This document shows, piece by piece, positions 43,064 through 52,165 of a stretch of DNA of 53,338 nucleotides (positions are counted from its first letter, which is position 1; each line of letters begins with the position of its first letter). A program made the position numbers and the translations under genes. The stretch lies in assembly GCF_015704865.1 (NCBI RefSeq), contig NZ_JADQTO010000044.1:1-53338 (forward strand), given 5' to 3'. The notes beneath the pieces were generated by a model. It was not told where the DNA came from, searched no databases, and worked only from the letters and a program-made list of their open reading frames with translations. This stretch comes from Actinoplanes aureus (lineage in GTDB: Bacteria; Actinomycetota; Actinomycetes; Mycobacteriales; Micromonosporaceae).

Positions 43064-43845
43064 GCACACTGCGACTGATCACGACCGGGGGCGCGCTCGC
43101 GTACCGGGCCCTGTTCAACTGGACCTCGCCCACCATGTACGCCGGAACGCTGCTCGCCGGGCCCACGTTCCAGCTGCTGTTCTTCGCCTACCTGGGCCGG
43201 CAGCTCCGGGTCGCTGACGACGGGTTCTTCATCGTCGGCAACGCCGTGCTGGCCGCCTCGTCGGCGTGCGTCTTCGGCGGGACGATGGCCGTCGCCAACG
43301 AGCGCCGCTACGGCACCCTGGGCCACGTGCTGCTGTCGCCGCGCAGCCGGACCGCGATCTTCTGGGGACGCGTTCTCCCGTACGCCGGGAACGGCCTGCT
43401 GATCGCGGCCTTCACGCTGACCGCCGGATCGCTGCTGCTCGGCCTCCGGATTCCGCTCGCCGCGCTGCCCGGTCTCGGGCTGGCGCTGGCGGCCGGATCG
43501 CTGGCCTGTGGCTTCTTCGGGCTCACCCTGGGCGCGCTGGGTCTGCGCTTCCGCGACGTCTGGGTGGTCTCGAACGTCGCGGTGGCCGTCCTCCTGCTGC
43601 TCACCGGGGTGAACGTGCCGCGCGGGGAACTACCGCAGTGGATGATCGGTGTCGGACACGTCCTGCCGATCACCCACGCGGCGGAAGCGGCCCGGCTGCT
43701 CGCTGCCGGGCGCGGCCTCGGTGCGGCCGCACCCGCCCTGCTGGCCGAACTGCTGGTCGGAGCCGGGTACGCGATCGTCGCTGCCGCCCTGCTCAAGACC
43801 TTCGAGGCGGAGTCAAGGCGGCGGGCCAGCCTGGAGACGCTCTAG
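43060..43845 (+). CDS. ABC-2 type exporter permease 2
   Basis: 261 residues from ATG 43060, about six TM helices. N-E-R-R-Y-G-T-L-G-H-V-L-L-S-P matches the same cytoplasmic coupling segment as in permease 1, and T-G-V-N-V-P-R-G-E-L-P resembles its outer loop. The frame extends upstream, but the overlap with the stop of permease 1 supports this start. It ends at TAG inside a 16-bp palindrome shared with the convergent ndk stop. Confidence 0.88.
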   Translation: MSTLRLITTGGALAYRALFNWTSPTMYAGTLLAGPTFQLLFFAYLGRQLRVADDGFFIVGNAVLAASSACVFGGTMAVANERRYGTLGHVLLSPRSRTAIFWGRVLPYAGNGLLIAAFTLTAGSLLLGLRIPLAALPGLGLALAAGSLACGFFGLTLGALGLRFRDVWVVSNVAVAVLLLLTGVNVPRGELPQWMIGVGHVLPITHAAEAARLLAAGRGLGAAAPALLAELLVGAGYAIVAAALLKTFEAESRRRASLETL

Positions 43846-43854
43846 ATCTAGAGC
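43839..43854. repeat. 16-bp perfect palindrome joining two convergent stop codons
   Basis: GCTCTAGATCTAGAGC contains the TAG of permease 2 (43843-43845) on the plus strand and the TAG of ndk (43848-43850) on the minus strand. It is AT-rich for this genome. It leaves no room for a separate terminator. Confidence 0.8.
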
Positions 43855-44264
43855 TTGGGGAACCAGAGGGCCAGCTCGCGCTCGGCGCTCTCCGGCGAGT
43901 CCGAGGCGTGCACCAGGTTCTCCCGGTTGGAGAGGGCCAGGTCGCCCCGGATCGTGCCGGCCGCCGCCTTCCGGCCGTCGGTCGCGCCGATCATGGCCCG
44001 GACCACCTCGATCACCGAGTCGCCGGAGAGCACCAGGGCGGCCAGCGGCCCGCTCGTCATGAACGTCTTCAGCGGCGGGTAGAAGTCCCGCTCGACGTGC
44101 TCGGCGTAGTGCGCGTCCGCCAGCGACGCGTCCATCGTGCGCAACTCCAGCGCCTCGACGACCAGGCCCTTACGCTCGAAACGGGAGAGAATCTCACCCA
44201 GCAGGCCGCGGCGGACCGCGTCGGGCTTGATGAGCACGAGCGAACGCTCGGTGGTGCTGGACAC
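43848..44264 (-). CDS. ndk: Nucleoside diphosphate kinase
   Basis: 138 residues. It equilibrates nucleoside di- and triphosphates. The start S-L-V-L-I-K-P-D-A-V-R-R-G, the site N-R-E-N-L-V-H-A-S-D-S-P-E-S-A with the phosphorylated His, and I-R-G-D-L-A are all present. GTG 44264 has GGAGG six bases upstream. In other actinobacteria ndk follows valS-folC-DUF4233; here the 3.4-kb repeat/VOC gene on the other strand lies between, so ndk has its own promoter in the 151-base divergent spacer (44265-44415). Confidence 0.97.
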   Translation of the reverse strand: MSSTTERSLVLIKPDAVRRGLLGEILSRFERKGLVVEALELRTMDASLADAHYAEHVERDFYPPLKTFMTSGPLAALVLSGDSVIEVVRAMIGATDGRKAAAGTIRGDLALSNRENLVHASDSPESAERELALWFPKL

Positions 44265-44415
44265 GCGGTTCCTCCGTAAAAGACGACAGCCCGACACGCG
44301 GGAGGTTCAGCCTATCGGTACCACGATCGCCGGCGGGCGGTGATGCCCGGGCCGGCGTACTTTCGCGGATCCGCCGGCGGGCCATAACCTGACGGGAACA
44401 ACCGGGAGGTCCACA

Positions 44416-47400
44416 GTGGCGAACCAGGCCGGCCGGCCCATCGCGCCCGCACGCAAATTGGTGGCGGCGGTCATGGGTACGCTCGCGGTCTTCGTGATCG
44501 TTTTCGGGCTCGGCATGTCGAGCATGGCCGTCGCGTTCTTCGGCGTCGCCGTCCTGGCGCTGGCCATCGTCCTAGCCATGGTCAACCTGTCCGGCCGCCG
44601 CGGCGGCCGGGCCACCGTGGCCGGAAACGCCGAGATCAAGTCGATCCCGCCGCCGCCGCTCTCGTCGGCCTACGGGCGCGCCGAGATCGAGGCGATCGTG
44701 GTCGCTCCCGGACTGGGGACCTTCGAGACCACGATCCGGGAGTCCCGGGTCCCGGTGGCGAAGTGGCCGGTCGTCGGGGGCACCGTGCCGATCACCGTGG
44801 ACGTCGACGACACCCGGCGGGTCCGCGTCAACTGGAACGAGGCACCCGCCCACGACGAGGGCGCCGACCCGCCACCCCCGCCCCCACCGGGCGCCGACTA
44901 CGCCGCACCCGAGGAGATCGACGACGACGTACTCGGTGTCGACGATCCCGCACCCTGGGAGGGGCGTGACCGGGATCGGGACTGGGCCTTCGACTCCGAG
45001 CCGCCGCCTCCGCCGCCGCCCGCGTACGCCGACGCCCGCTCGACCAACCCGGTCGTGGTCCGCGACACTCCCACCGGCACGATCGTCGAGGGACAGCTCG
45101 TCGACCCCGACGAGGAGCCCCCACCACTGCCGCGCCGCGCCCCGGGGGCCGCCCGCTTCGACCGCGCACCGGCCCAGGGCACCGCCCCCGACGAGGGCGA
45201 TCCGGATCAGCCGTCGGCCGACCCGCCCCCGCCTGGCGCGGGCATGCCCGCCGGCGAGGACTCCGCCTATCGCCCAGCTCCCGACCACAACGAGGCTGGC
45301 ACTCCCGGTTCGGACCCTGACCCCGGCGGCACATCGGGCTCCAGCGCCGAACCCGCTCCCGGCTACCAGACCACCGGCTACCACTCGGCCGACACGCCGC
45401 GCACGGCTGCCACCCCCGCCTCCAGCTACAGCGCGGCCGGCACACCCGACCCCGGTTCCAGCTCCGGCGGCATGTCCGGTTTCGCTTCCAGTGGTACGCC
45501 GGGCGGCGCCGCTCAGTCCACGGAGTCCGGCCCCTCCCGGTCCAGGGAGTCCGGCTTCACTGCCGGCCCCACCCAGTCCAGGGAATCCGGCTTCACGGCC
45601 GGCCCCGCGCAATCCAGGGAGTCCGGCTTCACGGCCGGCGCCGCCCAGGCCAGCGCTTACATGGCCGGCGGGACGCCTGGCTCGGGCGGCACCACCGGCT
45701 CGGGCGGCACCACCGTGCCCTCCGCACGCACCTCCTCCAGCCGCCCACCCGGTAGCCGCCCGAGCCCGAAACCCCGAGGCAGCACGGCCACCGCGACCGT
45801 CGAGCGGGACGATGCGTCCGAGGAGTCACCGACCACGGCATCGGCCGCCGCACCGCGAGCGGCTACCGGCCGCACTCCCACCCAGCGCACGCCAGCCGAC
45901 TCCGACCCGGTGATCGACGTGCCGCTCGACGAACCCACCCGGCCCGTCCCGTCGGCTGACGCCACCACCGCCTGGCCACCCGCCGCCCCCGGCTCCCGCC
46001 ACACCGCCGGCCCCGCAACCGCCTCACAGCCGACCGCCGGCCCGGCAACCAGCACAGGATCCACCGCCACTGCCGCCTTTGAGCCCACCGCCGGCACCGC
46101 CACCGCCTCGGAACCCACCGCCGACCCCGCCACCGCTACCGCCGCTGAGCCCACCGCCGGCCCCGGCACCGCCTCTGAGCCCACCGCCGACCCCGGCACC
46201 GCCTCTGAGCCCACCGCCGACCCCGGCACCGCCTCTGAGCCCACCGCCGACCCCGGCACCGCCTCGAAACCCACCGCCGGCCCCGGCACCGGCTCGGAAC
46301 CCACCGCGGGTGCCGCGTCCACCGGCACCGGTCCCGCCGACGATGCCGACACCATCGCCTGGTCCGCCACCGTCCCGACCGAAACTCACGCCACGCCCCC
46401 GGCAGCCGGTGCTCCGGCCGGCACCGCCGGCTCCGATGCGGACGCCGACCCGGTCATCCCGTCCACCTCGTCCGGCCGGACCCGCTTCTTCGCGCAGCCG
46501 AACGACCCCACCGATCGGATTCCCACGCAGACCGGTCCGACCGCTTTCCGAGGAGCACCCCGCCCCGAGCCCACTCCGACATCCACCCCGTCCGTGCCGT
46601 CCCCGGTCTCGGCGCCGCCCACGGCACCCGCTCCGGACCGGCCGTTCCCCAGTGCGCCGCCGCCGTCCACACCACACCACACCGGCCCGGCCACGCCGAC
46701 CGACGACACCACGGACATCGACATCCCGCTCGAGAGCGAGCCGGCGGACCGCTCCACCACGGACGATCCGGTCGACATTCCGTTGGACAGCAGCCCGGAA
46801 CCGGCCCCCGAGACCACCCCCGCCGCCTCCAGCGCCATGGCCGACGGCATCATCGCGCCGCCGGCAGACTCCATCCCGGCCACCCAGCCACCACCCGCTC
46901 CCACAGCCGACGGTCCGGGCAGCCCGGCGTCAACCGCCCCACCAACGCCTGCCCCCACAGCCGACATCCCGGACAGCACCCCACCGCCTCCGCCGGCGGC
47001 CCATATCCCGGACAGCACCCCACCGCCTCCGCCGGCGGCGCACATCGCGGACAGCACTCCACCGCCTCCGCCCCCGGCTCACATCCCGGACAGCACGACG
47101 TCCGCAGCCTCAACGCGAGTCTCGGAGCCGGCCCCCGGAGAAAGCACCGATAGCCCCAGCCGCACACCCCCGGCACACTCCGGCGCCGGTATGGGCGTTG
47201 CCGCAGCAGCAGGTGCCGCCCTCGGCGCGGTCGCCGGAGCCGTAATCGGCCGAGCCAGCACCAACACCGACTCCAGCACCCCGGCGGACGCCGAATCCGA
47301 CAAACCGACCCCCCGACCCACCGGCAGCCCCTGGGGCGACTTCGGCGGCACCGAGCCCGACGAACACGTCGCCGAGGTGATCACCGCCTACCCGAGCGCC

Positions 47401-47787
47401 CGCCCAGGCCCGGCCGGCGCGATCCACGGCGTCGGGATCACCGTCCTGGTCACCGATCTGAACCGGTCGATCGCCTTCTACCGGGACATCCTCGGCTTCT
47501 TCGAGATCGACAGCGGCGACGGAAGCGCCGTGCTCGCCTCCGGGGACACCCGCCTGGTGTTGCGCACCGTGCACAACCTCTCCGCGGATGCCGGTCGCCT
47601 GATCTACCTCAACCTCGAGGTCGGTGACGTCGACGCCGTTTACGAAGAGCTGCGGGAGAAGGGTGTGAAGTTCGTGCACTCGCCCCGCAAGGTGAACCGG
47701 GGCGACAAGCTGGAGCTCTGGTCCGCGACCTTCCGCGACCCGGACAACCACAACATCGCCATCACGCAATGGCGGGCCATCCGCTGA
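44416..47787 (+). CDS. Very large membrane/low-complexity protein with C-terminal VOC domain
   Basis: 1123 residues. Two TM helices (about 14-36 and 38-58) are followed by a small folded domain (about 65-142, with V-A-K-W-P-V-V-G-G-T-V-P-I-T-V-D-V-D). Some 850 residues of Pro/Ala/Thr/Ser/Asp-rich sequence follow, with three blocks of tandem repeats, then a VOC (glyoxalase-fold) domain at 1003-1123. The VOC part has D-L-N-R-S-I-A-F-Y-R-D-I-L-G-F and F-R-D-P-D-N-H-N-I, but the usual metal-ligand positions are Gly instead of His and Ala/Ile instead of Glu, so it may bind rather than catalyse. GTG 44416 has GGGAGG six bases upstream. It lies inverted between ndk and DUF4233. Topology would leave the long region in the cytoplasm. 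Confidence 0.82.
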   Translation: MANQAGRPIAPARKLVAAVMGTLAVFVIVFGLGMSSMAVAFFGVAVLALAIVLAMVNLSGRRGGRATVAGNAEIKSIPPPPLSSAYGRAEIEAIVVAPGLGTFETTIRESRVPVAKWPVVGGTVPITVDVDDTRRVRVNWNEAPAHDEGADPPPPPPPGADYAAPEEIDDDVLGVDDPAPWEGRDRDRDWAFDSEPPPPPPPAYADARSTNPVVVRDTPTGTIVEGQLVDPDEEPPPLPRRAPGAARFDRAPAQGTAPDEGDPDQPSADPPPPGAGMPAGEDSAYRPAPDHNEAGTPGSDPDPGGTSGSSAEPAPGYQTTGYHSADTPRTAATPASSYSAAGTPDPGSSSGGMSGFASSGTPGGAAQSTESGPSRSRESGFTAGPTQSRESGFTAGPAQSRESGFTAGAAQASAYMAGGTPGSGGTTGSGGTTVPSARTSSSRPPGSRPSPKPRGSTATATVERDDASEESPTTASAAAPRAATGRTPTQRTPADSDPVIDVPLDEPTRPVPSADATTAWPPAAPGSRHTAGPATASQPTAGPATSTGSTATAAFEPTAGTATASEPTADPATATAAEPTAGPGTASEPTADPGTASEPTADPGTASEPTADPGTASKPTAGPGTGSEPTAGAASTGTGPADDADTIAWSATVPTETHATPPAAGAPAGTAGSDADADPVIPSTSSGRTRFFAQPNDPTDRIPTQTGPTAFRGAPRPEPTPTSTPSVPSPVSAPPTAPAPDRPFPSAPPPSTPHHTGPATPTDDTTDIDIPLESEPADRSTTDDPVDIPLDSSPEPAPETTPAASSAMADGIIAPPADSIPATQPPPAPTADGPGSPASTAPPTPAPTADIPDSTPPPPPAAHIPDSTPPPPPAAHIADSTPPPPPPAHIPDSTTSAASTRVSEPAPGESTDSPSRTPPAHSGAGMGVAAAAGAALGAVAGAVIGRASTNTDSSTPADAESDKPTPRPTGSPWGDFGGTEPDEHVAEVITAYPSARPGPAGAIHGVGITVLVTDLNRSIAFYRDILGFFEIDSGDGSAVLASGDTRLVLRTVHNLSADAGRLIYLNLEVGDVDAVYEELREKGVKFVHSPRKVNRGDKLELWSATFRDPDNHNIAITQWRAIR
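45535..45655 (+). repeat. 36-base coding repeat (QSRESGFTAGPA)
   Basis: Three tandem copies of a 12-residue unit, Q-S-R-E-S-G-F-T-A-G-P-A or close, preceded by a degenerate copy (S-T-E-S-G-P-S-R). Third-codon changes show the copies are not brand new. Confidence 0.8.
46081..46310 (+). repeat. 30-base coding repeat (EPTADPGTAS), seven copies
   Basis: Units start at 46081, 46111 (36 bases), 46147, 46177, 46207, 46237 and 46267, with a partial eighth. Copies at 46177, 46207 and 46237 are almost identical at the DNA level, so the array has expanded or been homogenised recently. Confidence 0.9.
46966..47098 (+). repeat. 39-base coding repeat (IPDSTPPPPPAAH)
   Basis: Three copies at 46966, 47005 and 47044 plus a partial one at 47083. 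The first two are nearly identical in DNA. Each gives five or six consecutive prolines. Confidence 0.9.
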
Positions 47788-47792
47788 GCGCT

Positions 47793-47810
47793 GCGCCCCG
47801 GCAGGGGCGC
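47793..47810. terminator. Hairpin between convergent VOC and DUF4233 genes
   Basis: GCGCCCC-GGCA-GGGGCGC, a 7-bp stem with a 4-base loop, lies between the stops at 47787 and 47815. It can serve both strands. Confidence 0.65.
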
Positions 47811-47814
47811 GGCC

Positions 47815-48210
47815 TCAACCCAGGATCGACCGGCGTACGTGGTAGTTGTACGCCCACGCCAACCCGAAGATCACCCCGATCGCCGCAAGTGCCCAGTGCA
47901 ACAGGCCGCCCGCGAGCAGCAGCACCTGCAGAACCGCTCCGGCGGGCCACGCCCAGCTGCGCTTCATGCTGCCGGCCAGGACGATCGCCACGACCACCGC
48001 GACGGCAACCGCGATGATCGCGGCGCCCTTGCGCTCCTCCGCGATGACGCTGAGCGGCGCGATCGCCAGGAGCAGCACGACCGCCTCCATCGCCATGGTT
48101 CCGGCGCCGAGTCCGCGTACCGCTGCTTCGGGGTTGCGGAGCCCGGAAGACCGCGCCGCGGCTGCCGGCTCGCCCTCCGCCGGCGCCGCGGCCTTGTCCG
48201 GCTCGGTCAT
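47815..48210 (-). CDS. DUF4233 membrane protein
   Basis: 131 residues. A charged Ala/Glu-rich N-terminus is followed by four TM helices (about 37-128) with G-T-M-A-M-E-A-V-V-L-L-L-A and a C-terminal Y-N-Y-H-V-R-R-S. The family is known from actinobacteria, where it sits directly after folC; its role is not known. The ATG overlaps the folC stop (ATGA), so it is coupled to folC. Confidence 0.9.
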   Translation of the reverse strand: MTEPDKAAAPAEGEPAAAARSSGLRNPEAAVRGLGAGTMAMEAVVLLLAIAPLSVIAEERKGAAIIAVAVAVVVAIVLAGSMKRSWAWPAGAVLQVLLLAGGLLHWALAAIGVIFGLAWAYNYHVRRSILG

Positions 48211-49532
48211 CGTTTCAGCAGCTTCCGTGCGTCGGCGACGGTGACGACCGAGCCGGTGATCAGCACACCGACGCCGCTCAGCTCGCCCGACGAGTCCTCT
48301 TCGGCCAGCACCACGGCTTCTTCGATGGCGTCCGGCATGGTGTGCGCGATCGTCACCCGGTCCTCGCCGAAGACGGTGATCGCCAGTTGGGCGAGCTCTT
48401 CGACCGGCATCGAGCGTGGTGAGCTGTTCTGGGTCACGACGATCCGGGCGACCACCGGTTCGAGCAGGTCGAGCAGGCCGGTGGCGTCCTTGTCGCCGAG
48501 GACCGCGAGCACCGCGACCAGGTGCCGGAAGGTGAACTCCTCCTCGAGCGCGGTGACCGTCGCGGCCATGCCGTGCGGGTTGTGCGCTCCGTCCAGCAGG
48601 ATGGTCGGCGCGCTGCGTACCCGTTCGAGCCGACCCGGCGAGTCCACCTGGGCGAACCCTTCGCGGACCAGTTCCACGTCGAGCTGCTTGCCCGCGCCGG
48701 CGCCGAGGAACGCCTCGACCGCGGCGAGCGCCGTGGCCGCGTTCTGCGCCTGGTGGGCACCGAAGAGCGGCAGGAAGATCTCGTCGTAGACGCCGCCGAG
48801 TCCTTGCAGGGTGAGCACCTGGCCGCCGACGGCCTGGGCGCGTTCGATCACGCCGAACTCGCCGCCCTCGCGGGCGAGGGTGGCGCCCATGTCCGCGCAG
48901 CGTTCCAGGATCGGCCGCATGGCCTCCTCGCTTTGCAACGCGGTGATCACGGTGGCGTCCTTGTGGATGATGCCGACCTTGTGCCAGGCGATGTCCTCGA
49001 TGGTGTCGCCCAGCCATTCGGTGTGATCCAGCCCGATCGGCGTGAGTACGCACACCCCGGCCTCGATGACGTTCGTGGCGTCCTCCTCGCCGCCGAGGCC
49101 CACCTCGACCACCGCGATGTCGACCGGCGCGTCCGCGAACGCCGCGTACGCCATCGCCGTCGTCATGTCGAAGTAGGTCAGCGGCTCCGGGTTCCGCGCG
49201 TCGATCAGGTCGGCGAGCGGCGCCACCTCGTTGTACGTGGTGACGAGCCGCTCCTCGGTGATCGCATCCCCGTCGAGGCTGATCCGCTCCCGGACGGTCT
49301 CCAGGTGCGGACTCGTGTATCGGCCGGTGTGCAGCCCGTGCGCCCGCAGCAGCGCGTCGATCATCCGGGCCGTACTGGTCTTACCGTTGGTCCCGGTCAG
49401 ATGGATCGCCGGGTACGCCCGCTGCGGGCTGCCCAGCACGTCCATCAGGTCCCGGATCTTCTGCATGTCGAAGACCATGCGGGTGAAGCCGCGCTCGTTG
49501 AGCGCGGCCTCGACCTCGGTGTACTCGCTCAT
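48207..49532 (-). CDS. folC: Bifunctional folylpolyglutamate synthase / dihydrofolate synthase
   Basis: 441 residues. The Mur-ligase fold has the P-loop G-T-N-G-K-T-S (47-53), Y-T-S-P-H-L, a V-E-V-G-L-G-G block (usual for FolC), and D-G-A-H-N-P in the C-terminal domain. It adds glutamate to dihydropteroate and to tetrahydrofolate. ATG 49532 overlaps the valS stop by four bases, and its own stop overlaps the DUF4233 start, so valS-folC-DUF4233 are one coupled operon. Confidence 0.96.
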   Translation of the reverse strand: MSEYTEVEAALNERGFTRMVFDMQKIRDLMDVLGSPQRAYPAIHLTGTNGKTSTARMIDALLRAHGLHTGRYTSPHLETVRERISLDGDAITEERLVTTYNEVAPLADLIDARNPEPLTYFDMTTAMAYAAFADAPVDIAVVEVGLGGEEDATNVIEAGVCVLTPIGLDHTEWLGDTIEDIAWHKVGIIHKDATVITALQSEEAMRPILERCADMGATLAREGGEFGVIERAQAVGGQVLTLQGLGGVYDEIFLPLFGAHQAQNAATALAAVEAFLGAGAGKQLDVELVREGFAQVDSPGRLERVRSAPTILLDGAHNPHGMAATVTALEEEFTFRHLVAVLAVLGDKDATGLLDLLEPVVARIVVTQNSSPRSMPVEELAQLAITVFGEDRVTIAHTMPDAIEEAVVLAEEDSSGELSGVGVLITGSVVTVADARKLLKR

Positions 49533-52159
49533 GCTGCCGGCAACGTCTCGAGCGCGGCGGCGATCCGGACCAGGTCTGCCTCGGCGGCCGTCAGCCGCTC
49601 CTTGATCTTCGCGACCACGTGATCGGGAGCCTTGCCCACGAACGCCTCGTTGCCGAGCTTGGCCCGGCACTGGGTGGCCTCCTTCTCGGCGGCCGCGCGG
49701 TCCTTCTCCAGCCGGGCCCGTTCGGCCTTGACGTCGATCGCCCCGCGGGTGTCCAGGTCGACGGCGATCCCGCCGGTCACCGCGAGCGACGCGGTGGCCG
49801 CGAAGTCACCGCCGGGCGTGTCGAGCCGGGCCAGCGAACGGATCAGCGGCTCGTGCGCGTCGATGCCGACGTTGCCCAGGCCGGTGAGCGCCGCGGTGAC
49901 CCGCTGGCTCGGCTTGAGGCCCTGGTCGGAACGGAACCGGCGGACCTCGGTGACCACCTTCTGCAGCGCGGCGATCTCGTCCTCCGCGGCGTCGTCGATC
50001 AGCGCCTTGTCGACGGCCGGCCACGCGGCCCGCGTCAGGGTCTCGCCACCGGTGAGCGCGATCCACAGCTCCTCGGTGACGAACGGGATGACCGGGTGCA
50101 GCAACCGGAGCAGCTGGTCGAGAACGTGCCCCAGCACCCGGCGGCTGGCTTCCCCGCCCTCGGCCAGCACCGGCTTGCTCAGCTCCAGATACCAGTCGCA
50201 GACGTCGTCCCAGGCGAAGTGGTAGAGCGCGTCGCAGACCTTCGCGTACTCGTAGCTCGCGAAGTAGCCGTCCACCTCCGCGGTCACGTGCTGCAGGCGG
50301 GACAGGATCCACTTGTCGACGGCGGAGAGCTCCGACGGCGACGGCAGATCACCGGCGACGGTCGCGCCGTTCATCAGCGCGAACCGGGTGGCGTTCCAGA
50401 GCTTGTTGCAGAAGTTGCGGGAGCCCTGGCACCACTCCTCGCTGATCGGCACGTCGGAGCCGGGGTTGGCGCCGCGGGCCAGGGTGAAGCGGGTGGCGTC
50501 CGCGCCGTACCGGTCGATCCAGTCCAGCGGGTCGACGACGTTGCCGAACGACTTCGACATCTTCTTGCCGAACTGGTCGCGGACCATGCCGTGCAGGTTG
50601 ACCACGTCGAACGGTTGCTTGCCGTCCATCGCGTACAAACCGAACATCATCATCCGGGCGACCCAGAAGAACAGGATGTCGTAACCGGTGACCAGCACGC
50701 TCGTCGGGTAGAACTTCTCCAGCTCAGCGGTCTGGTCCGGCCAGCCGAGCGTGGAGAACGGCCACAGGCCCGAGGAGAACCAGGTGTCCAGCACGTCCTC
50801 GTCCTGGCGCCAGCCGGCACCCGACGGCGGCTGCTCGTCCGGTCCGACGCAGACGACCTCACCGTCCGGCCCGTACCACACCGGGATGCGGTGACCCCAC
50901 CAGAGCTGCCGGGAGATGCACCAGTCGTGCATGTTGTCGACCCAGGCGAAGTAGCGCTTGGACAACTCGACCGGCTCGATCTTGACCCGGCCGTCGCGCA
51001 CCGCGTCACCCGCCGCCTTGGCGAGCGGCCCGGTCTTCACGAACCACTGCAGCGACAGCCGCGGCTCCACGGTGGTCTTGCACCGCGAGCAGTGGCCCAC
51101 CGAGTGCACGTAGGGTCGCTTCTCAGCGACGATACGACCCTGCTCACGCAGGGCCGCGACGATGGTCGGTCGCGCTTCATAGCGGTCCAGGCCTTCAAAC
51201 GGTCCCGGTACGGTGATGACGGCGCGTTCGTCCATGACGGTCAGGCTCGGCAGCCCGTGCCGCTGGCCGATCTCGAAGTCGTTCGGGTCGTGTGCCGGGG
51301 TCACCTTCACCGCACCGGTTCCGAAGGCCGGGTCGACGTGCTCGTCCGCCACGATCGGGATCCGGCGGCCGGTCAGGGGCAGCTCCACCTCGGTGCCGAT
51401 GAGGTGCTTGTACCGCTCGTCGTCCGGGTGCACCGCCACGGCCGTGTCGCCGAGCATCGTCTCGGCACGCGTGGTGGCGACGACGATCGCGTTGTCGCCC
51501 TCGCCGTACCGGATGGAGACGAGCTCGCCCTCGTCCTCGGTGTGCTCCACCTCGATGTCGCTGAGCGCGGTGAGGCAGCGCGGGCACCAGTTGATGATCC
51601 GGTTGGCGCGGTAGATCAGATCGTCGTCGAACATCCGCTTGAAGATCGTCTGGACCGCCCGGGACAGGCCCTCGTCCATGGTGAAGCGCTCACGGGACCA
51701 GTCGACGGAGTCGCCGAGCCGCTTCATCTGGCCGAGGATCGCGCCGCCGGACTCGGCCTTCCACTCCCAGACCCGCTCCACGAACTTCTCGCGGCCCAGG
51801 TCGTGCCGGGACAGCCGCTGGTCGGCCAGCTTGCGCTCGACGACGTTCTGCGTCGCGATGCCGGCGTGGTCCATGCCCGGCAGCCAGAGCACCTCGTAGC
51901 CCTGCATCCGCTTCAACCGGACCAGGGTGTCCTGGATCGTGTGGTCGAGGGCGTGGCCGACGTGCAGCGAACCGGTCACGTTCGGCGGCGGGATGACGAT
52001 GGTGAACGGCGGCTTGTCGCTCTTCGGGTCCGCGGTGAAGTAGCCCTCCGATACCCACCGCTCGTACCGCCGCTGCTCTACCTCGCCCGGCTGGTACTGG
52101 GCGGAGAGGCCACCGGTGGGCCGGCTGTCGGGGGTACGGGGTTCGGTCGCATCGGTCAC
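49529..52159 (-). CDS. valS: Valyl-tRNA synthetase
   Basis: 876 residues, class I synthetase. P-P-P-N-V-T-G-S-L-H-V-G-H (HVGH at 66-69), the editing domain with A-T-T-R-A-E-T-M-L-G-D, and K-K-M-S-K-S-F-G-N are all present. The C-terminal coiled-coil arm (about 810-876) is rich in Lys/Glu/Ala. The GTG at 52159 has TAGACT six bases upstream and no ribosome binding site, so it is probably leaderless. No T-box or leader peptide is visible in the 74 bases shared with the divergent gene, in contrast to ileS and trpS in the same window. Confidence 0.97.
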   Translation of the reverse strand: MTDATEPRTPDSRPTGGLSAQYQPGEVEQRRYERWVSEGYFTADPKSDKPPFTIVIPPPNVTGSLHVGHALDHTIQDTLVRLKRMQGYEVLWLPGMDHAGIATQNVVERKLADQRLSRHDLGREKFVERVWEWKAESGGAILGQMKRLGDSVDWSRERFTMDEGLSRAVQTIFKRMFDDDLIYRANRIINWCPRCLTALSDIEVEHTEDEGELVSIRYGEGDNAIVVATTRAETMLGDTAVAVHPDDERYKHLIGTEVELPLTGRRIPIVADEHVDPAFGTGAVKVTPAHDPNDFEIGQRHGLPSLTVMDERAVITVPGPFEGLDRYEARPTIVAALREQGRIVAEKRPYVHSVGHCSRCKTTVEPRLSLQWFVKTGPLAKAAGDAVRDGRVKIEPVELSKRYFAWVDNMHDWCISRQLWWGHRIPVWYGPDGEVVCVGPDEQPPSGAGWRQDEDVLDTWFSSGLWPFSTLGWPDQTAELEKFYPTSVLVTGYDILFFWVARMMMFGLYAMDGKQPFDVVNLHGMVRDQFGKKMSKSFGNVVDPLDWIDRYGADATRFTLARGANPGSDVPISEEWCQGSRNFCNKLWNATRFALMNGATVAGDLPSPSELSAVDKWILSRLQHVTAEVDGYFASYEYAKVCDALYHFAWDDVCDWYLELSKPVLAEGGEASRRVLGHVLDQLLRLLHPVIPFVTEELWIALTGGETLTRAAWPAVDKALIDDAAEDEIAALQKVVTEVRRFRSDQGLKPSQRVTAALTGLGNVGIDAHEPLIRSLARLDTPGGDFAATASLAVTGGIAVDLDTRGAIDVKAERARLEKDRAAAEKEATQCRAKLGNEAFVGKAPDHVVAKIKERLTAAEADLVRIAAALETLPAA

Positions 52160-52165
52160 CCGACA

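Noticed and set aside
40178..43845. Antibiotic biosynthesis or resistance island
   Set aside because: Only a regulator and a generic ABC-2 exporter are present, with no biosynthetic genes beside them.
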